From Candidatus Bathyarchaeota archaeon (lineage in GTDB: Archaea; Thermoproteota; Bathyarchaeia; Bathyarchaeales; Bathycorpusculaceae): a DNA stretch of 64,000 nucleotides. Position 1 is the stretch's first letter. Each line of letters begins with the position of its first letter. Below the pieces are notes generated by a model. The model ran no database searches. It was not told the origin of the DNA and saw nothing but the letters and a program-made list of their open reading frames with translations. The stretch is from the NCBI GenBank assembly GCA_026014685.1, contig JAOZHW010000001.1, positions 124,001 through 188,000 of the forward strand, in the 5' to 3' direction. This document shows positions 17,022 through 24,891 of the stretch, piece after piece. Both the position numbers and the translations under genes were made by a program.

Positions 17022-17762
17022 TCAAGTTTGGATTTTAGCAACGGCTTCTAGTTTATGAGCGATGGTGGTGAGGTCCGTTGCGATTTGGTCGGGTTTCTGT
17101 TTGCTGTCTTGTAGGTCTTTTAGGCTGTTAAACTGTGAAGGCACAAACACCGTCCTCAAACCTGCGTCTTTTGCTCCTTTGATGTCTTCGATTGGGCTGT
17201 CGCCGACGAAAACCGCGTCCTTCGCATTTACTTCCAAGCGTCCTAAAAGCGTGTGGAAAATGTCGGGGCAGGGTTTTCTGCAGCCAACTTCGTCGGAGAC
17301 CACGATGGCGTTGAAATATTTGTGGATGCCGACTTTTCGCAGGCTTTCATGTATGACGGGGGCGTGGGTGAAGTTGCTGATTAAGCCAACTTTGGTTTGG
17401 GCTGAGGTCTGCTCCAGCAACTGTTTGGCGCCTTCGCGCAACTCAATGGTGTCAATAAAATCTTGGAAGAATACGTTCAAGGCTGTTTTGATGCATTCAT
17501 CTTCCGGTGTAACTCTATACCCCAAGCTGCACAGTGCCTCCGCAACCCACACGGCGTTGGTGACTTCTTTGTATTCTTCGTAGCGGATTCGGCGGTATTT
17601 GAGGTGGGCGATGTGGTAGGCGTCTAAGAATTTGGTTTTGGATATGTCGAAGCCTTCGGCGACGAGGGCTGAGAAGAGTTTGTTTTCTGAGGCGGTCATG
17701 CTGTAGCCGCGGCAGTTGACGAGTGTGCCGATGTAGTCGAATATGACTGCTTTGTAACTCAT
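17022..17762 (-). CDS. HAD-superfamily hydrolase (subfamily I)
   Basis: A 246-residue HAD protein with motif I FDYIGTL (nucleophile Asp9), motif II ISNFT, motif III Lys in GCRKPCPDIF and motif IV VFVGDSPIEDIKGA. The usual second Asp of motif I (DxD) is Ile, so the general acid/base is missing, which could lower or change phosphatase activity. Its start overlaps the upstream Mrp-type gene by four bases, so it is cotranslated with the nickel-handling genes. Substrate unknown. Confidence 0.85.
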   Translation of the reverse strand: MSYKAVIFDYIGTLVNCRGYSMTASENKLFSALVAEGFDISKTKFLDAYHIAHLKYRRIRYEEYKEVTNAVWVAEALCSLGYRVTPEDECIKTALNVFFQDFIDTIELREGAKQLLEQTSAQTKVGLISNFTHAPVIHESLRKVGIHKYFNAIVVSDEVGCRKPCPDIFHTLLGRLEVNAKDAVFVGDSPIEDIKGAKDAGLRTVFVPSQFNSLKDLQDSKQKPDQIATDLTTIAHKLEAVAKIQT

Positions 17763-18499
17763 TTTCTTGGTTCCTTCTCTGCTTTTTTGAGGAGCTCAAT
17801 TGTTTTGCCCACTGCGGTGTTGAGTAGCTTGCTGGGTTTGCCTATTGCAGCCTCCACTTGTGGGTCGTAGGCAACTGAACCTAGATACTTTGCTCCAAGT
17901 TTTCCAGTTTCCTGTTCGATAGTTTTTGAAGTGTCTATCTTCATGTTTTCAATGACGCCGACTATTGGCATTTTTAGTTCATGTAGTAATTGGACTTGTT
18001 TTTTGACAACTTCGAAAGCCAAAAGTGAGGGTGTGGTAACTATTAAAAATTCGATTCGTTTAACCAGTCGAACTAGGTCTAGGACGGCGTCGCCGATGCC
18101 TGGCGGCATATCTATAATTAGAAAGTCCAGTTGTCCCCATTGAGTGACAGATAAGAGTTCGATTAAAGCGTTGGAAACGTCGGCCCCACGCAAGGGAGTT
18201 GCCTTATCGCCCACAAAGTAAACCAGAGACATAAACTCTAAACCCTCAACGGTTGCTGGTACAATGCCTTTGTCTTCTGTGGGCTGAACTGAGTTGGGAA
18301 CGCCTAAAATGATGTGAGTTGAAGGACCAGTGAAATCTACATCGAACAAGCCGACTCGGCAGCCTTCTTTTGCCAGCGAGAGCGCCAGTGCTGTTGCGAT
18401 CATGCTTTTGCCTACGCCGCCTTTTCCGCTGGAAACAGCTACAATTCGCTTTACTCCAGCTAAACGGGTGCTAATTACCGGGGGTCGTGAGTCAATCAC
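17759..18499 (-). CDS. Mrp/MinD-type ATPase, probable archaeal HypB equivalent
   Basis: A 246-residue SIMIBI ATPase with the deviant Walker A GKGGVGKS (25-32), LFDVDFTGPSTH and LIIDMPPGIGDAVLDL. Fe-S-carrier Mrp/NBP35 proteins have a CxxC after the VENM segment; here the segment reads VIENMKIDTS with no Cys pair. It overlaps hypA by four bases. In Thermococcales an Mrp/MinD-type ATPase serves as HypB and binds HypA for nickel delivery to NiFe hydrogenase, so the same role is proposed here (inference). A general Mrp function is the alternative. Confidence 0.8.
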   Translation of the reverse strand: MIDSRPPVISTRLAGVKRIVAVSSGKGGVGKSMIATALALSLAKEGCRVGLFDVDFTGPSTHIILGVPNSVQPTEDKGIVPATVEGLEFMSLVYFVGDKATPLRGADVSNALIELLSVTQWGQLDFLIIDMPPGIGDAVLDLVRLVKRIEFLIVTTPSLLAFEVVKKQVQLLHELKMPIVGVIENMKIDTSKTIEQETGKLGAKYLGSVAYDPQVEAAIGKPSKLLNTAVGKTIELLKKAEKEPRK

Positions 18500-18900
18500 T
18501 CATTTTTGACTCCTTTAATGTCCTCAAGCCAGACTCCGCGGCCGCTTGCGATTTCAAAGTCTGGGCTGCCACATTTGGGGCACTTAACGTAGGAATGTGC
18601 CACTTCGGGCACGAAGTGGATGGCTTCTGCGGTGGCTTTGTCGAGGTTTTTTTGGTTGTACTGCCAAGTGGTAGCGCAGACACGGCACTTCAGGTTGGAT
18701 TTGGCTTTTAGGATGCGGAATTTTGTGCTTTTAAAGATGCCATCACCCATTTGTTTGAGGGCGAAACGCAGAATTGGTGGTTCAACCTGCTGAAGCGCCC
18801 CGACTCTGATGGTGACTTCCGAAACCGCGCAGAGGTGCTCTTGCTCAGCGATTTGCCGTGCCGACGCGAGGATGCCTTCAGCGAGTGCCCATTCATGCAT
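18496..18900 (-). CDS. hypA: Hydrogenase nickel-incorporation protein HypA
   Basis: A 134-residue HypA: the N-terminal MHEWALAEGI with the nickel-binding His2, and a zinc site of Cys72, Cys75, Cys107 and Cys110. HypA passes Ni2+ to NiFe hydrogenase with HypB. The insert between the Cys pairs is about 30 residues, the long form typical of archaeal HypA. First gene of a three-gene operon with the Mrp-type ATPase and the HAD protein. Its presence implies a NiFe enzyme elsewhere in the genome. Confidence 0.93.
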   Translation of the reverse strand: MHEWALAEGILASARQIAEQEHLCAVSEVTIRVGALQQVEPPILRFALKQMGDGIFKSTKFRILKAKSNLKCRVCATTWQYNQKNLDKATAEAIHFVPEVAHSYVKCPKCGSPDFEIASGRGVWLEDIKGVKNE

Positions 18901-18997
18901 AACTTAACTTACGCGGTTTGGGCAAATAAAAGAATATTGCAGAATAAACCTTAGAATCAAGTTTAAACCGAACAGCAACCTTTTAACTAGTAAGGCT

Positions 18998-19576
18998 ATG
19001 GTGTTTTCTTTGCAAAAACAAATCAAGGTTCTTGCTTTTGCTGGAAGCATCCGCAGGGGATCCTACAACAGGGCACTAGTTCAGGCAGCAGTCGAAGTTG
19101 CACCCCCAACCGTTTCGGTGGAGGTTTTCGATTTAGAGGGTATTCCATTGTACAACGCTGACTATGAGAATTCGCCGCCACAGCGAGTCGTTGAGTTTAA
19201 GAACAAAATCCGAGAAGCCGACGCTCTCCTCATCGCAACCCCAGAGTACAACTTTTCAATTTCAGGTGTGCTAAAAAACGCCCTCGACTGCGCTTCGCGC
19301 CCTAAAGAGGGCAACCCACTCGAAGGCAAACCAGTGGCTATAATGAGTGCCTCCACAGGCAGGTTCGGAGGAGCCAGAGCTCAGTATCATCTGCGGCAAA
19401 CTTTTGTGTTCCTAAACATGCACCCTATCAACCGCCCAGAAGTGATGCTTTCGGATGCAGCGGCCAACGTGGATACAAATGGAAAGGTAACTAACGAGTA
19501 TACTCGCCAATTAATCAGGCAATTGCTTGAAGCGTTAGCGGCTTGGGTTTTCCAGCTTAAAACTAAATCACAATAG
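18998..19576 (+). CDS. NAD(P)H-dependent FMN reductase
   Basis: A 192-residue flavodoxin-like reductase: KVLAFAGSIRRGSYNRALVQAA at the N-terminus binds the FMN phosphate, and ATPEYNFSISGVLKNALD is the family signature that contacts the flavin. These enzymes transfer hydride from NAD(P)H to FMN, quinones or azo compounds. TTTAAACC at about 18961 may be its TATA box. Electron acceptor unknown. Confidence 0.88.
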   Translation: MVFSLQKQIKVLAFAGSIRRGSYNRALVQAAVEVAPPTVSVEVFDLEGIPLYNADYENSPPQRVVEFKNKIREADALLIATPEYNFSISGVLKNALDCASRPKEGNPLEGKPVAIMSASTGRFGGARAQYHLRQTFVFLNMHPINRPEVMLSDAAANVDTNGKVTNEYTRQLIRQLLEALAAWVFQLKTKSQ

Positions 19577-19652
19577 ATTCAAAGTGCTTCTGTAGCTATT
19601 GTGCAAAGACTTAAAATCTTCTGTCATCCACGTTAAGGCTTGGCGAACCCAC

Positions 19653-20945
19653 ATGAAAGTCATAGCTGACCTGCACATACATGGCCGATACAGCCGCGCA
19701 ACCAGCGAACAGATGAGTTTACCCGAAATCGCGAAGTACGCCAAAATCAAAGGTCTCAACCTCGTCGGCACAGGCGACTTCACCCATCCAATGTGGCTCA
19801 AAGAAATCCGCGGAACCCTCACTCCCGAACAGGACACTGAGCTGTTTAAACTCGCCGAAGGGGATTCGCCTGTTCGGTTTATGCTTCAAACCGAAGTCTG
19901 CACAATCTTCGATTATCAAGGTGAATCCAGAAAGGTTCACCACGTCATTTTAGCGCCCAGCTTGGAAATCGTAGACCAAATCAATGAGCGCCTCAAACGT
20001 TTCGGTGACTTAGCTTCCGACGGCAGACCAATACTTGACTGCTCCGCGCCCCAACTAGTAGAAGAAGTCATGGCGGTCAGCGGTGACAACATGGTTTTTC
20101 CAGCTCATGCTTGGACTCCGTGGTTTAGCATCTTTGGTGCGTTTAGCGGCTTTGACACTGTCGAGGACTGCTACCAAGATATGACCAAACACATCCACGC
20201 GCTCGAAACTGGGCTCTCTTCCGATCCGCCTATGAATTGGCGGCTAAGCAAACTCGACCGTTACGCTTTGGTTTCTAACAGTGACTGTCACAGTTTCTGG
20301 CCTTGGCGCATCGGCCGAGAAGCTAACGTCTTTGACCTCCCAGACTTAACCTACGACCATGTAGTTTCCGCCATATCCGACAATGATCCCGAACGCTTCA
20401 AGTTCACCATCGAAACTGACCCTGCCTATGGCAAATACCACTGGACAGGACACCGCAACTGCAAAGTAGCCCTCTCACCGACTGAAGCCATCAAATTCGG
20501 CAACATTTGTCCCGTATGCAGGCGAAAACTCACAAAAGGCGTAGAACAAAGAGTAGAGGAACTCGCTGACCGACCCGCAGACTACAAACAGCCAAACGCC
20601 CCCGGGTTCAAACATCTTCTACCGTTGTCGGAGGTCATCTGTGCCGTGTTAGGAACTGATTCGCCAGCCATACAAGCCGTCTGGAAAGTTTACAATGCTC
20701 TTGTAGAGCGGTTCGGCGACGAATACACTGTGCTGTTGGATGCGCCGTATGAAGCGATGGCTTCTGTTGTGGATGCACCGTATGCGCAGGCGGTGGTTAA
20801 GGTGCGGGATGGCACGGCTAAGGTGACGCCGGGCTACGATGGAGTGTATGGGCAGCTGGTTTTGGGTTCAGATGTGCCAGTGGTTAAGCCGAAGCCGCCT
20901 CAAGCGCCGAAAGTGCAGCAGCGAAGCATGAGCGACTTCTGGTAG
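19653..20945 (+). CDS. Endonuclease Q (PHP-domain DNA repair nuclease)
   Basis: A 430-residue PHP-fold protein starting KVIADLHIHGRYSRATS (His8, His10 as metal ligands) with SNSDCHSFWPWRIG further on and a C-terminal Cys-type zinc site (NCKVAL, then CPVCRRKL). This is the layout of EndoQ, which nicks 5' of deaminated bases in DNA. The last eight residues, QRSMSDFW, match the PCNA-interacting PIP box (QxxhxxFW). The ATG at 19653 is chosen over 19599 because the PHP strand starts there. Confidence 0.88.
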   Translation: MKVIADLHIHGRYSRATSEQMSLPEIAKYAKIKGLNLVGTGDFTHPMWLKEIRGTLTPEQDTELFKLAEGDSPVRFMLQTEVCTIFDYQGESRKVHHVILAPSLEIVDQINERLKRFGDLASDGRPILDCSAPQLVEEVMAVSGDNMVFPAHAWTPWFSIFGAFSGFDTVEDCYQDMTKHIHALETGLSSDPPMNWRLSKLDRYALVSNSDCHSFWPWRIGREANVFDLPDLTYDHVVSAISDNDPERFKFTIETDPAYGKYHWTGHRNCKVALSPTEAIKFGNICPVCRRKLTKGVEQRVEELADRPADYKQPNAPGFKHLLPLSEVICAVLGTDSPAIQAVWKVYNALVERFGDEYTVLLDAPYEAMASVVDAPYAQAVVKVRDGTAKVTPGYDGVYGQLVLGSDVPVVKPKPPQAPKVQQRSMSDFW

Positions 20946-21086
20946 CTTCGTGGTTCGCTCTTTTGGTGCGGGTGTCTGTCTATCTTTTGGAACAGCTTTT
21001 GGATTGAAAAAGCTTTAATGTTGTTGTGGCGCATTGTATGTGAGCGGTTGAGGCAGACAACATGCTATTCGGGCAGATGAGGCAGA

Positions 21087-22397
21087 ATGCCTGACGGTAA
21101 AGAGGAAATCTACTCTATTATGTTCACGTCCCTTAAGCATCCAGCCCGCCGAAAAATTCTCCGAGTGCTGGCCGACAAGCCGCTGACGTTTTCAGAAATG
21201 CTTGAGTTGCTGGGGATTTCCAGCTCCAACTTGACCTATCACCTTGAAAACTTGGGTGAACTGGTTTCTAAAGATGAAAACGGGGTTTACCGTTTGTCCA
21301 CTTTTGGGCAAGCCTCTGTTAACACAATGAAAGTTGTTGAGGAAGCCCCAGAGGTTCAACCTAAAAAAGGCAACCACACCACACGTAAATGGCGCCTTAC
21401 CGCAGTGGCACTTCTTATTGGGATAATTGTCTGTGCAAGTTTGACTGCCGCGGAATTCGCAGTTTTGAGTCAAGCAATCAATGAACGTGATACAATAAAA
21501 TCTGAATATGATCAACTGCTCTCTTGGACGAGCACAACTAACCAAGCGATTGATTTTCTCCAAAAAGTCGTCCAGTTAGACACCTCGAAATATCAAGCTA
21601 CGCTGTTAAGCCGAGAAGTGGAGACAAGGAAGGATTTGGGTGGAATTAGTGAGGAGAAAATCCGTTACTCTCTAACAGGTACTGACAGTGGGGGTGCGGC
21701 AAGCAGGTTAATCGTTTCGTTTAATTTCCGTAACTGTGACTTTTACCGATACCAACTCATAGTTGAAGAAGGGGCACCCATCTATGCTCAAGCTCAGTCG
21801 CCTTTCGTGATGGACGCAGCGAAAAACATAGTTGACCGATTAAAGGAGTATAGTACTGGCTCTTACTTGGTTAACATGAGTCAACTTATATCGCGGGCAA
21901 GCAACGCTGACAACATAGAAATCAAAGAGGGCAACATCAAACTGACTGCAACCGTTAGCGGCGGTAAAGGTGAAGTTTTAATGCAATACACCGAGAACGG
22001 CGTGGATTTTGCTGTTAAAGGTTTAGAGTTGGTTTTTGAGAATAACGTGTTGAAGCAGTTGACTGACGGGTGGAGGCTGTTTACTATCGGAAATGCTGAT
22101 CTCAAGATTTCCAGCGACCGCGCTGTAACGTTAGCTAAAAACGCCCTAAAGGGCTACACATGGACTTACAACGGCATCGTCGTTTCCAGCTACCAATTCA
22201 ACCCTGAACCAGCTTCAGTCGTTTTCCATCCAACAACTAAAAACGACCTTGCACTTTACCCGCAGTGGACGGTAACCTTCTACTTAGACAAGGTTTATGC
22301 AGGGAACATTTACATGCTTTCTGTTCCAGTTTGGGCTGACACTGGGGAAATTGGGCAGATAGAGCCACGTAACAGTCCTCAAACTTTTGGCAGCTAA
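21087..22397 (+). CDS. Membrane-anchored winged-helix regulator with an outer domain
   Basis: A 436-residue protein. Residues 8-80 form an ArsR-like winged helix (LKHPARRKILRVLADKPLTF, then SNLTYHLENL). A Lys/Arg-rich linker leads to a membrane helix (about 105-130), and about 300 residues follow that would lie outside the cell, with beta-rich repeats (NIEIKEGNIKLTATVSGGKGE). The fusion suggests a one-component sensor that binds DNA directly from the membrane. Signal and targets unknown. Confidence 0.8.
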   Translation: MPDGKEEIYSIMFTSLKHPARRKILRVLADKPLTFSEMLELLGISSSNLTYHLENLGELVSKDENGVYRLSTFGQASVNTMKVVEEAPEVQPKKGNHTTRKWRLTAVALLIGIIVCASLTAAEFAVLSQAINERDTIKSEYDQLLSWTSTTNQAIDFLQKVVQLDTSKYQATLLSREVETRKDLGGISEEKIRYSLTGTDSGGAASRLIVSFNFRNCDFYRYQLIVEEGAPIYAQAQSPFVMDAAKNIVDRLKEYSTGSYLVNMSQLISRASNADNIEIKEGNIKLTATVSGGKGEVLMQYTENGVDFAVKGLELVFENNVLKQLTDGWRLFTIGNADLKISSDRAVTLAKNALKGYTWTYNGIVVSSYQFNPEPASVVFHPTTKNDLALYPQWTVTFYLDKVYAGNIYMLSVPVWADTGEIGQIEPRNSPQTFGS

Positions 22398-22518
22398 ACC
22401 AGTCAGCTTTCCCTTTTTGAGAAGTCGTTTACTTATTGAAGCTTTATAACGTCGGCTGCTCAATTTTTTGGTGAACCAACTTGTACACAGCTAAACCCCT
22501 CTTGCGGAGATAACATAG

Positions 22519-22944
22519 ATGAGTGAAGGCATAGTTGAGGAAATTTTAGGCAAATACCGCGTAGTCGCAATAGTAGGTGTATCGGACCAAATCGGCAAAC
22601 CCAGCCACCGAGTAGCAGCATACCTAAAAAAACATGGATACCGCATCATCCCCATAAACCCCAACATAAACGGGTTATTCGGAGAAAAAAGTTACAACAG
22701 CCTCGCAGACATTCCTGAACACATACAACGCACCATAGACATCGTGGATATTTTTAGGAAAAGCGAAGACGTCCCCCCGATAGTTCAGCAAACCATAAAG
22801 ATGAAGGAAGCAGTGGGGCGGCCGTTTGTTGTTTGGATGCAACGCGGCATCGTAAACGAGGCGGCTGCGCAGGTGGCTCAACAGGCGGGTTTAGTGGTGG
22901 TTATGGATAAGTGCCTTATGGAGGAGCATCTACATCTTAGATAA
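22519..22944 (+). CDS. CoA-binding-domain protein (YccU type)
   Basis: A 141-residue protein covering a single CoA-binding Rossmann domain: VVAIVGVSDQIGKPSHRVAAYLKKHGYRIIPINP near the N-terminus and FVVWMQRGIVNEAAAQVAQQAGLVVVMDKCLMEEH at the end. Similar stand-alone proteins resemble the N-terminal part of ADP-forming acyl-CoA synthetases. The physiological role is unknown. CTTTATAACG at about 22440 may be the promoter. Convergent with the winged-helix/VIT1 gene. Confidence 0.88.
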   Translation: MSEGIVEEILGKYRVVAIVGVSDQIGKPSHRVAAYLKKHGYRIIPINPNINGLFGEKSYNSLADIPEHIQRTIDIVDIFRKSEDVPPIVQQTIKMKEAVGRPFVVWMQRGIVNEAAAQVAQQAGLVVVMDKCLMEEHLHLR

Positions 22945-22946
22945 GT

Positions 22947-23810
22947 TTAGGCGGCGCCCAGTAGAAGCGAAGCTATGGTTGCGATTATAACTATCGTTAA
23001 AGTCTCAGCTAAGGTGATTTTCCAGTTTACACGTGTCTTCTTTGAGCGGTACCGAACAAGGAAGATGCCGACGATGGCGCTAACCATCACAAGCGAGAAA
23101 CCTATATTGTAGTAGGGCGGCAGCAGCAGGTACGTGGCGATGGGGATAATACCTGCTATGAAGGTGGTTACTCCGCAGACGATGGCAGCGTAGAGGTTGG
23201 AGCGGTGAATTTGTTTGCTTAGCAACGTGAACAGTTTCTGTACCAGTAGAAGGGATTTGTCGCGTTCTTTCTTGTCAGGTATGTCGCTTAGGCTGTAGTT
23301 CATGAGGTTCTGCAGGGTCATGATGTCGTTTAGGTCTTCCGTTATGCCGCCGAGGAGGAAGCTGGAGAAGTTGGTTATGGCTACTGCGCTCAGGGTGAGG
23401 AATGCGGCGAAGATTATGGCGGGTTGATTAGACAGAAAAGTTGAGGTTCCAGTTAAGGTTGCTATGAACGCTGACAGAATGACGACGAGGCTTGTTATAG
23501 AGCCGTCTACGAGACCCGCAACGACCTCCATGATGGGTTCCTTTTTTAGCAGGAGGCTTTCCCATTCTTTGCCGAGTTTTTGACCCTGAGGTGTAAGCCG
23601 GACGTATTCCCCGCGTTCTTCTATAAGATGCTCGCTGGACATTTCTTTGAGCGCCTTGTCGAGTTCACCCATGTCTATGCAGGCGTAACCCACGCAGACG
23701 CGGTCAAGGCGGTTTTTGAGGGTGCTTTTTTTTAGTTTAGCGCCTTTAGTAAGGTTAAGTAATACAATAACCCGAATAACATCAGGTAACTCTTGAATTT
23801 CAAACGACAC
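22947..23810 (-). CDS. Winged-helix domain fused to a VIT1/CCC1-type metal transporter
   Basis: A 287-residue protein. Residues 1-90 look like a winged helix (PDVIRVIVLLNLTKGAKLKKSTLKNRL, then SSEHLIEERGEYVRLTPQGQKLG). The rest has about five membrane helices with VVAGLVDGSITSLVVILSAFIA and VTTFIAGIIPIATYLLLPP, the hallmarks of Fe/Mn transporters of the VIT1/CCC1 family. The cytoplasmic segment between helices is shortened to about 50 residues. A DNA-binding-like domain on this transporter is unusual; it could be a metal or protein sensor instead. Confidence 0.75.
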   Translation of the reverse strand: MSFEIQELPDVIRVIVLLNLTKGAKLKKSTLKNRLDRVCVGYACIDMGELDKALKEMSSEHLIEERGEYVRLTPQGQKLGKEWESLLLKKEPIMEVVAGLVDGSITSLVVILSAFIATLTGTSTFLSNQPAIIFAAFLTLSAVAITNFSSFLLGGITEDLNDIMTLQNLMNYSLSDIPDKKERDKSLLLVQKLFTLLSKQIHRSNLYAAIVCGVTTFIAGIIPIATYLLLPPYYNIGFSLVMVSAIVGIFLVRYRSKKTRVNWKITLAETLTIVIIATIASLLLGAA

Positions 23811-23939
23811 TCAGTTGGCACCGTTACAAATGTCAACGAAAAATACACCGAAAGCAATTAATAACTTTTTTCACCTAACCCAAAAAATCTGATATTACAA
23901 ACTATAGCTCCGGTCATACCGAAACGTCTACAGAGAAGC

Positions 23940-23987
23940 AAACCACGCGACGTCTCAAAGCTGACCTCCCCTCCCTTATATAAAGCC
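23940..23987 (-). repeat. Full copy of the two-box TATA/G-rich element
   Basis: On the minus strand: GCTTTATATAAGGGAGGGG then AGGT, 17 bases, then GCGTGGTTT. It matches the copy at 51463-51509 in sequence, box spacing and total length (47 bases from the GC of box 1). It lies in the 196-base gap upstream of the winged-helix/VIT1 gene and points toward it. A short inverted repeat (CGGT-ATG-ACCG) and a T6 run follow on the same strand at about 23882-23920, so a short RNA is possible. Confidence 0.65.
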
Positions 23988-24006
23988 GAAAATGAAAAAC
24001 GCTGCT

Positions 24007-24366
24007 TTAGCGGGTATAGGGTTTTTTGGGTTTACGGTTTACTGTTCTGACTGGTTCCCAGATGCACTCAGAGTATGAGCCGGGCACAATCAAAGACAGA
24101 AACGCGGCACGCAACTCAGCCGACTCTTTAACTTCCACAAAGCCTCGCTCCCATTGCTCAGCGTCCGCTAAACTGTCAAACTTCCACATCGCAGTAAAAC
24201 CGCCCACTTTGCCGCCATATTTGTGACTTAAAACCCTCATCGACTTCGCTCCGCGGAAAAGGCGAGGCTGCTTTTTCATCAACGCCACCAGCTTCTTGCC
24301 CCATTCGTTGTGCTCTTTGAGTTTGTCGGGTTTAACTACGTATGTTCTCACGATAAAAACAGTCAA
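24007..24366 (-). CDS. Small dimeric alpha/beta-barrel protein (ABM/NIPSNAP-like)
   Basis: A 119-residue protein with a beta-alpha-beta pattern typical of ferredoxin-like monooxygenase (ABM) folds: TVFIVRTYVVKPDKLKEHNEWGKKLVALM, then GGKVGGFTAMWKFDSLADAEQWERGF. No catalytic residues can be assigned. These proteins can be heme-degrading or quinone monooxygenases or simple binding proteins. The basic tail (NRKPKKPYTR) is a local feature. Confidence 0.6.
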   Translation of the reverse strand: MTVFIVRTYVVKPDKLKEHNEWGKKLVALMKKQPRLFRGAKSMRVLSHKYGGKVGGFTAMWKFDSLADAEQWERGFVEVKESAELRAAFLSLIVPGSYSECIWEPVRTVNRKPKKPYTR

Positions 24367-24443
24367 TTTTGTTCCCCAATCCTAATGGGTTTTGTTCTTA
24401 AAATCGGTTGCTTTTTCAATTCTAACGTAGGCAGTTTTTCTTG

Positions 24444-24770
24444 CTAACTTGGATTATTGGATTCTTTGTTTTGAATTGGCAAGGGCTGAGAGGACTTTTT
24501 TCGGCTCATGAATACTCCAACGGCTAAGGTGACGAGTTCAACAGCGAACAAAGAACCGACACCAACAATACCAGCCATCTTTCTATTCGATAGTGTGGAA
24601 ATAAATCCTGCTCCAAAAATAACCGAACCTAAAGCGCCAATCAAAATCAGTATGATTCCAATCAATCGTTTCTTTGTCGGTAGAAAACGGGAAAGCCCTA
24701 ATCCGACAACAAGGATCACTATTGGAACAATTATAACAATCAATCCGTATGCAGCATCTGTTGACGCCAT
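24444..24770 (-). CDS. Small three-helix membrane protein
   Basis: A 108-residue protein with three predicted membrane helices (about 8-28, 36-58, 68-88), short basic loops (LPTKKRLIG) and a polar tail. No family recognised. Divergent from the phospholipase-like gene across a 121-base AT-rich gap that holds TTTATTAATTTTTG and other TATA-like stretches. Confidence 0.6.
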   Translation of the reverse strand: MASTDAAYGLIVIIVPIVILVVGLGLSRFLPTKKRLIGIILILIGALGSVIFGAGFISTLSNRKMAGIVGVGSLFAVELVTLAVGVFMSRKKSSQPLPIQNKESNNPS

Positions 24771-24891
24771 AGCCCTCTCTCCTGCCAGGCATTTAGACAG
24801 TTTAGGTTTATTAATTTTTGTAATAAGTAATTTTTAATAACCCTTTTAAGGGGTAAGCGCTAAACAAAAAACGTTGAGGAAGCATTAAGCG

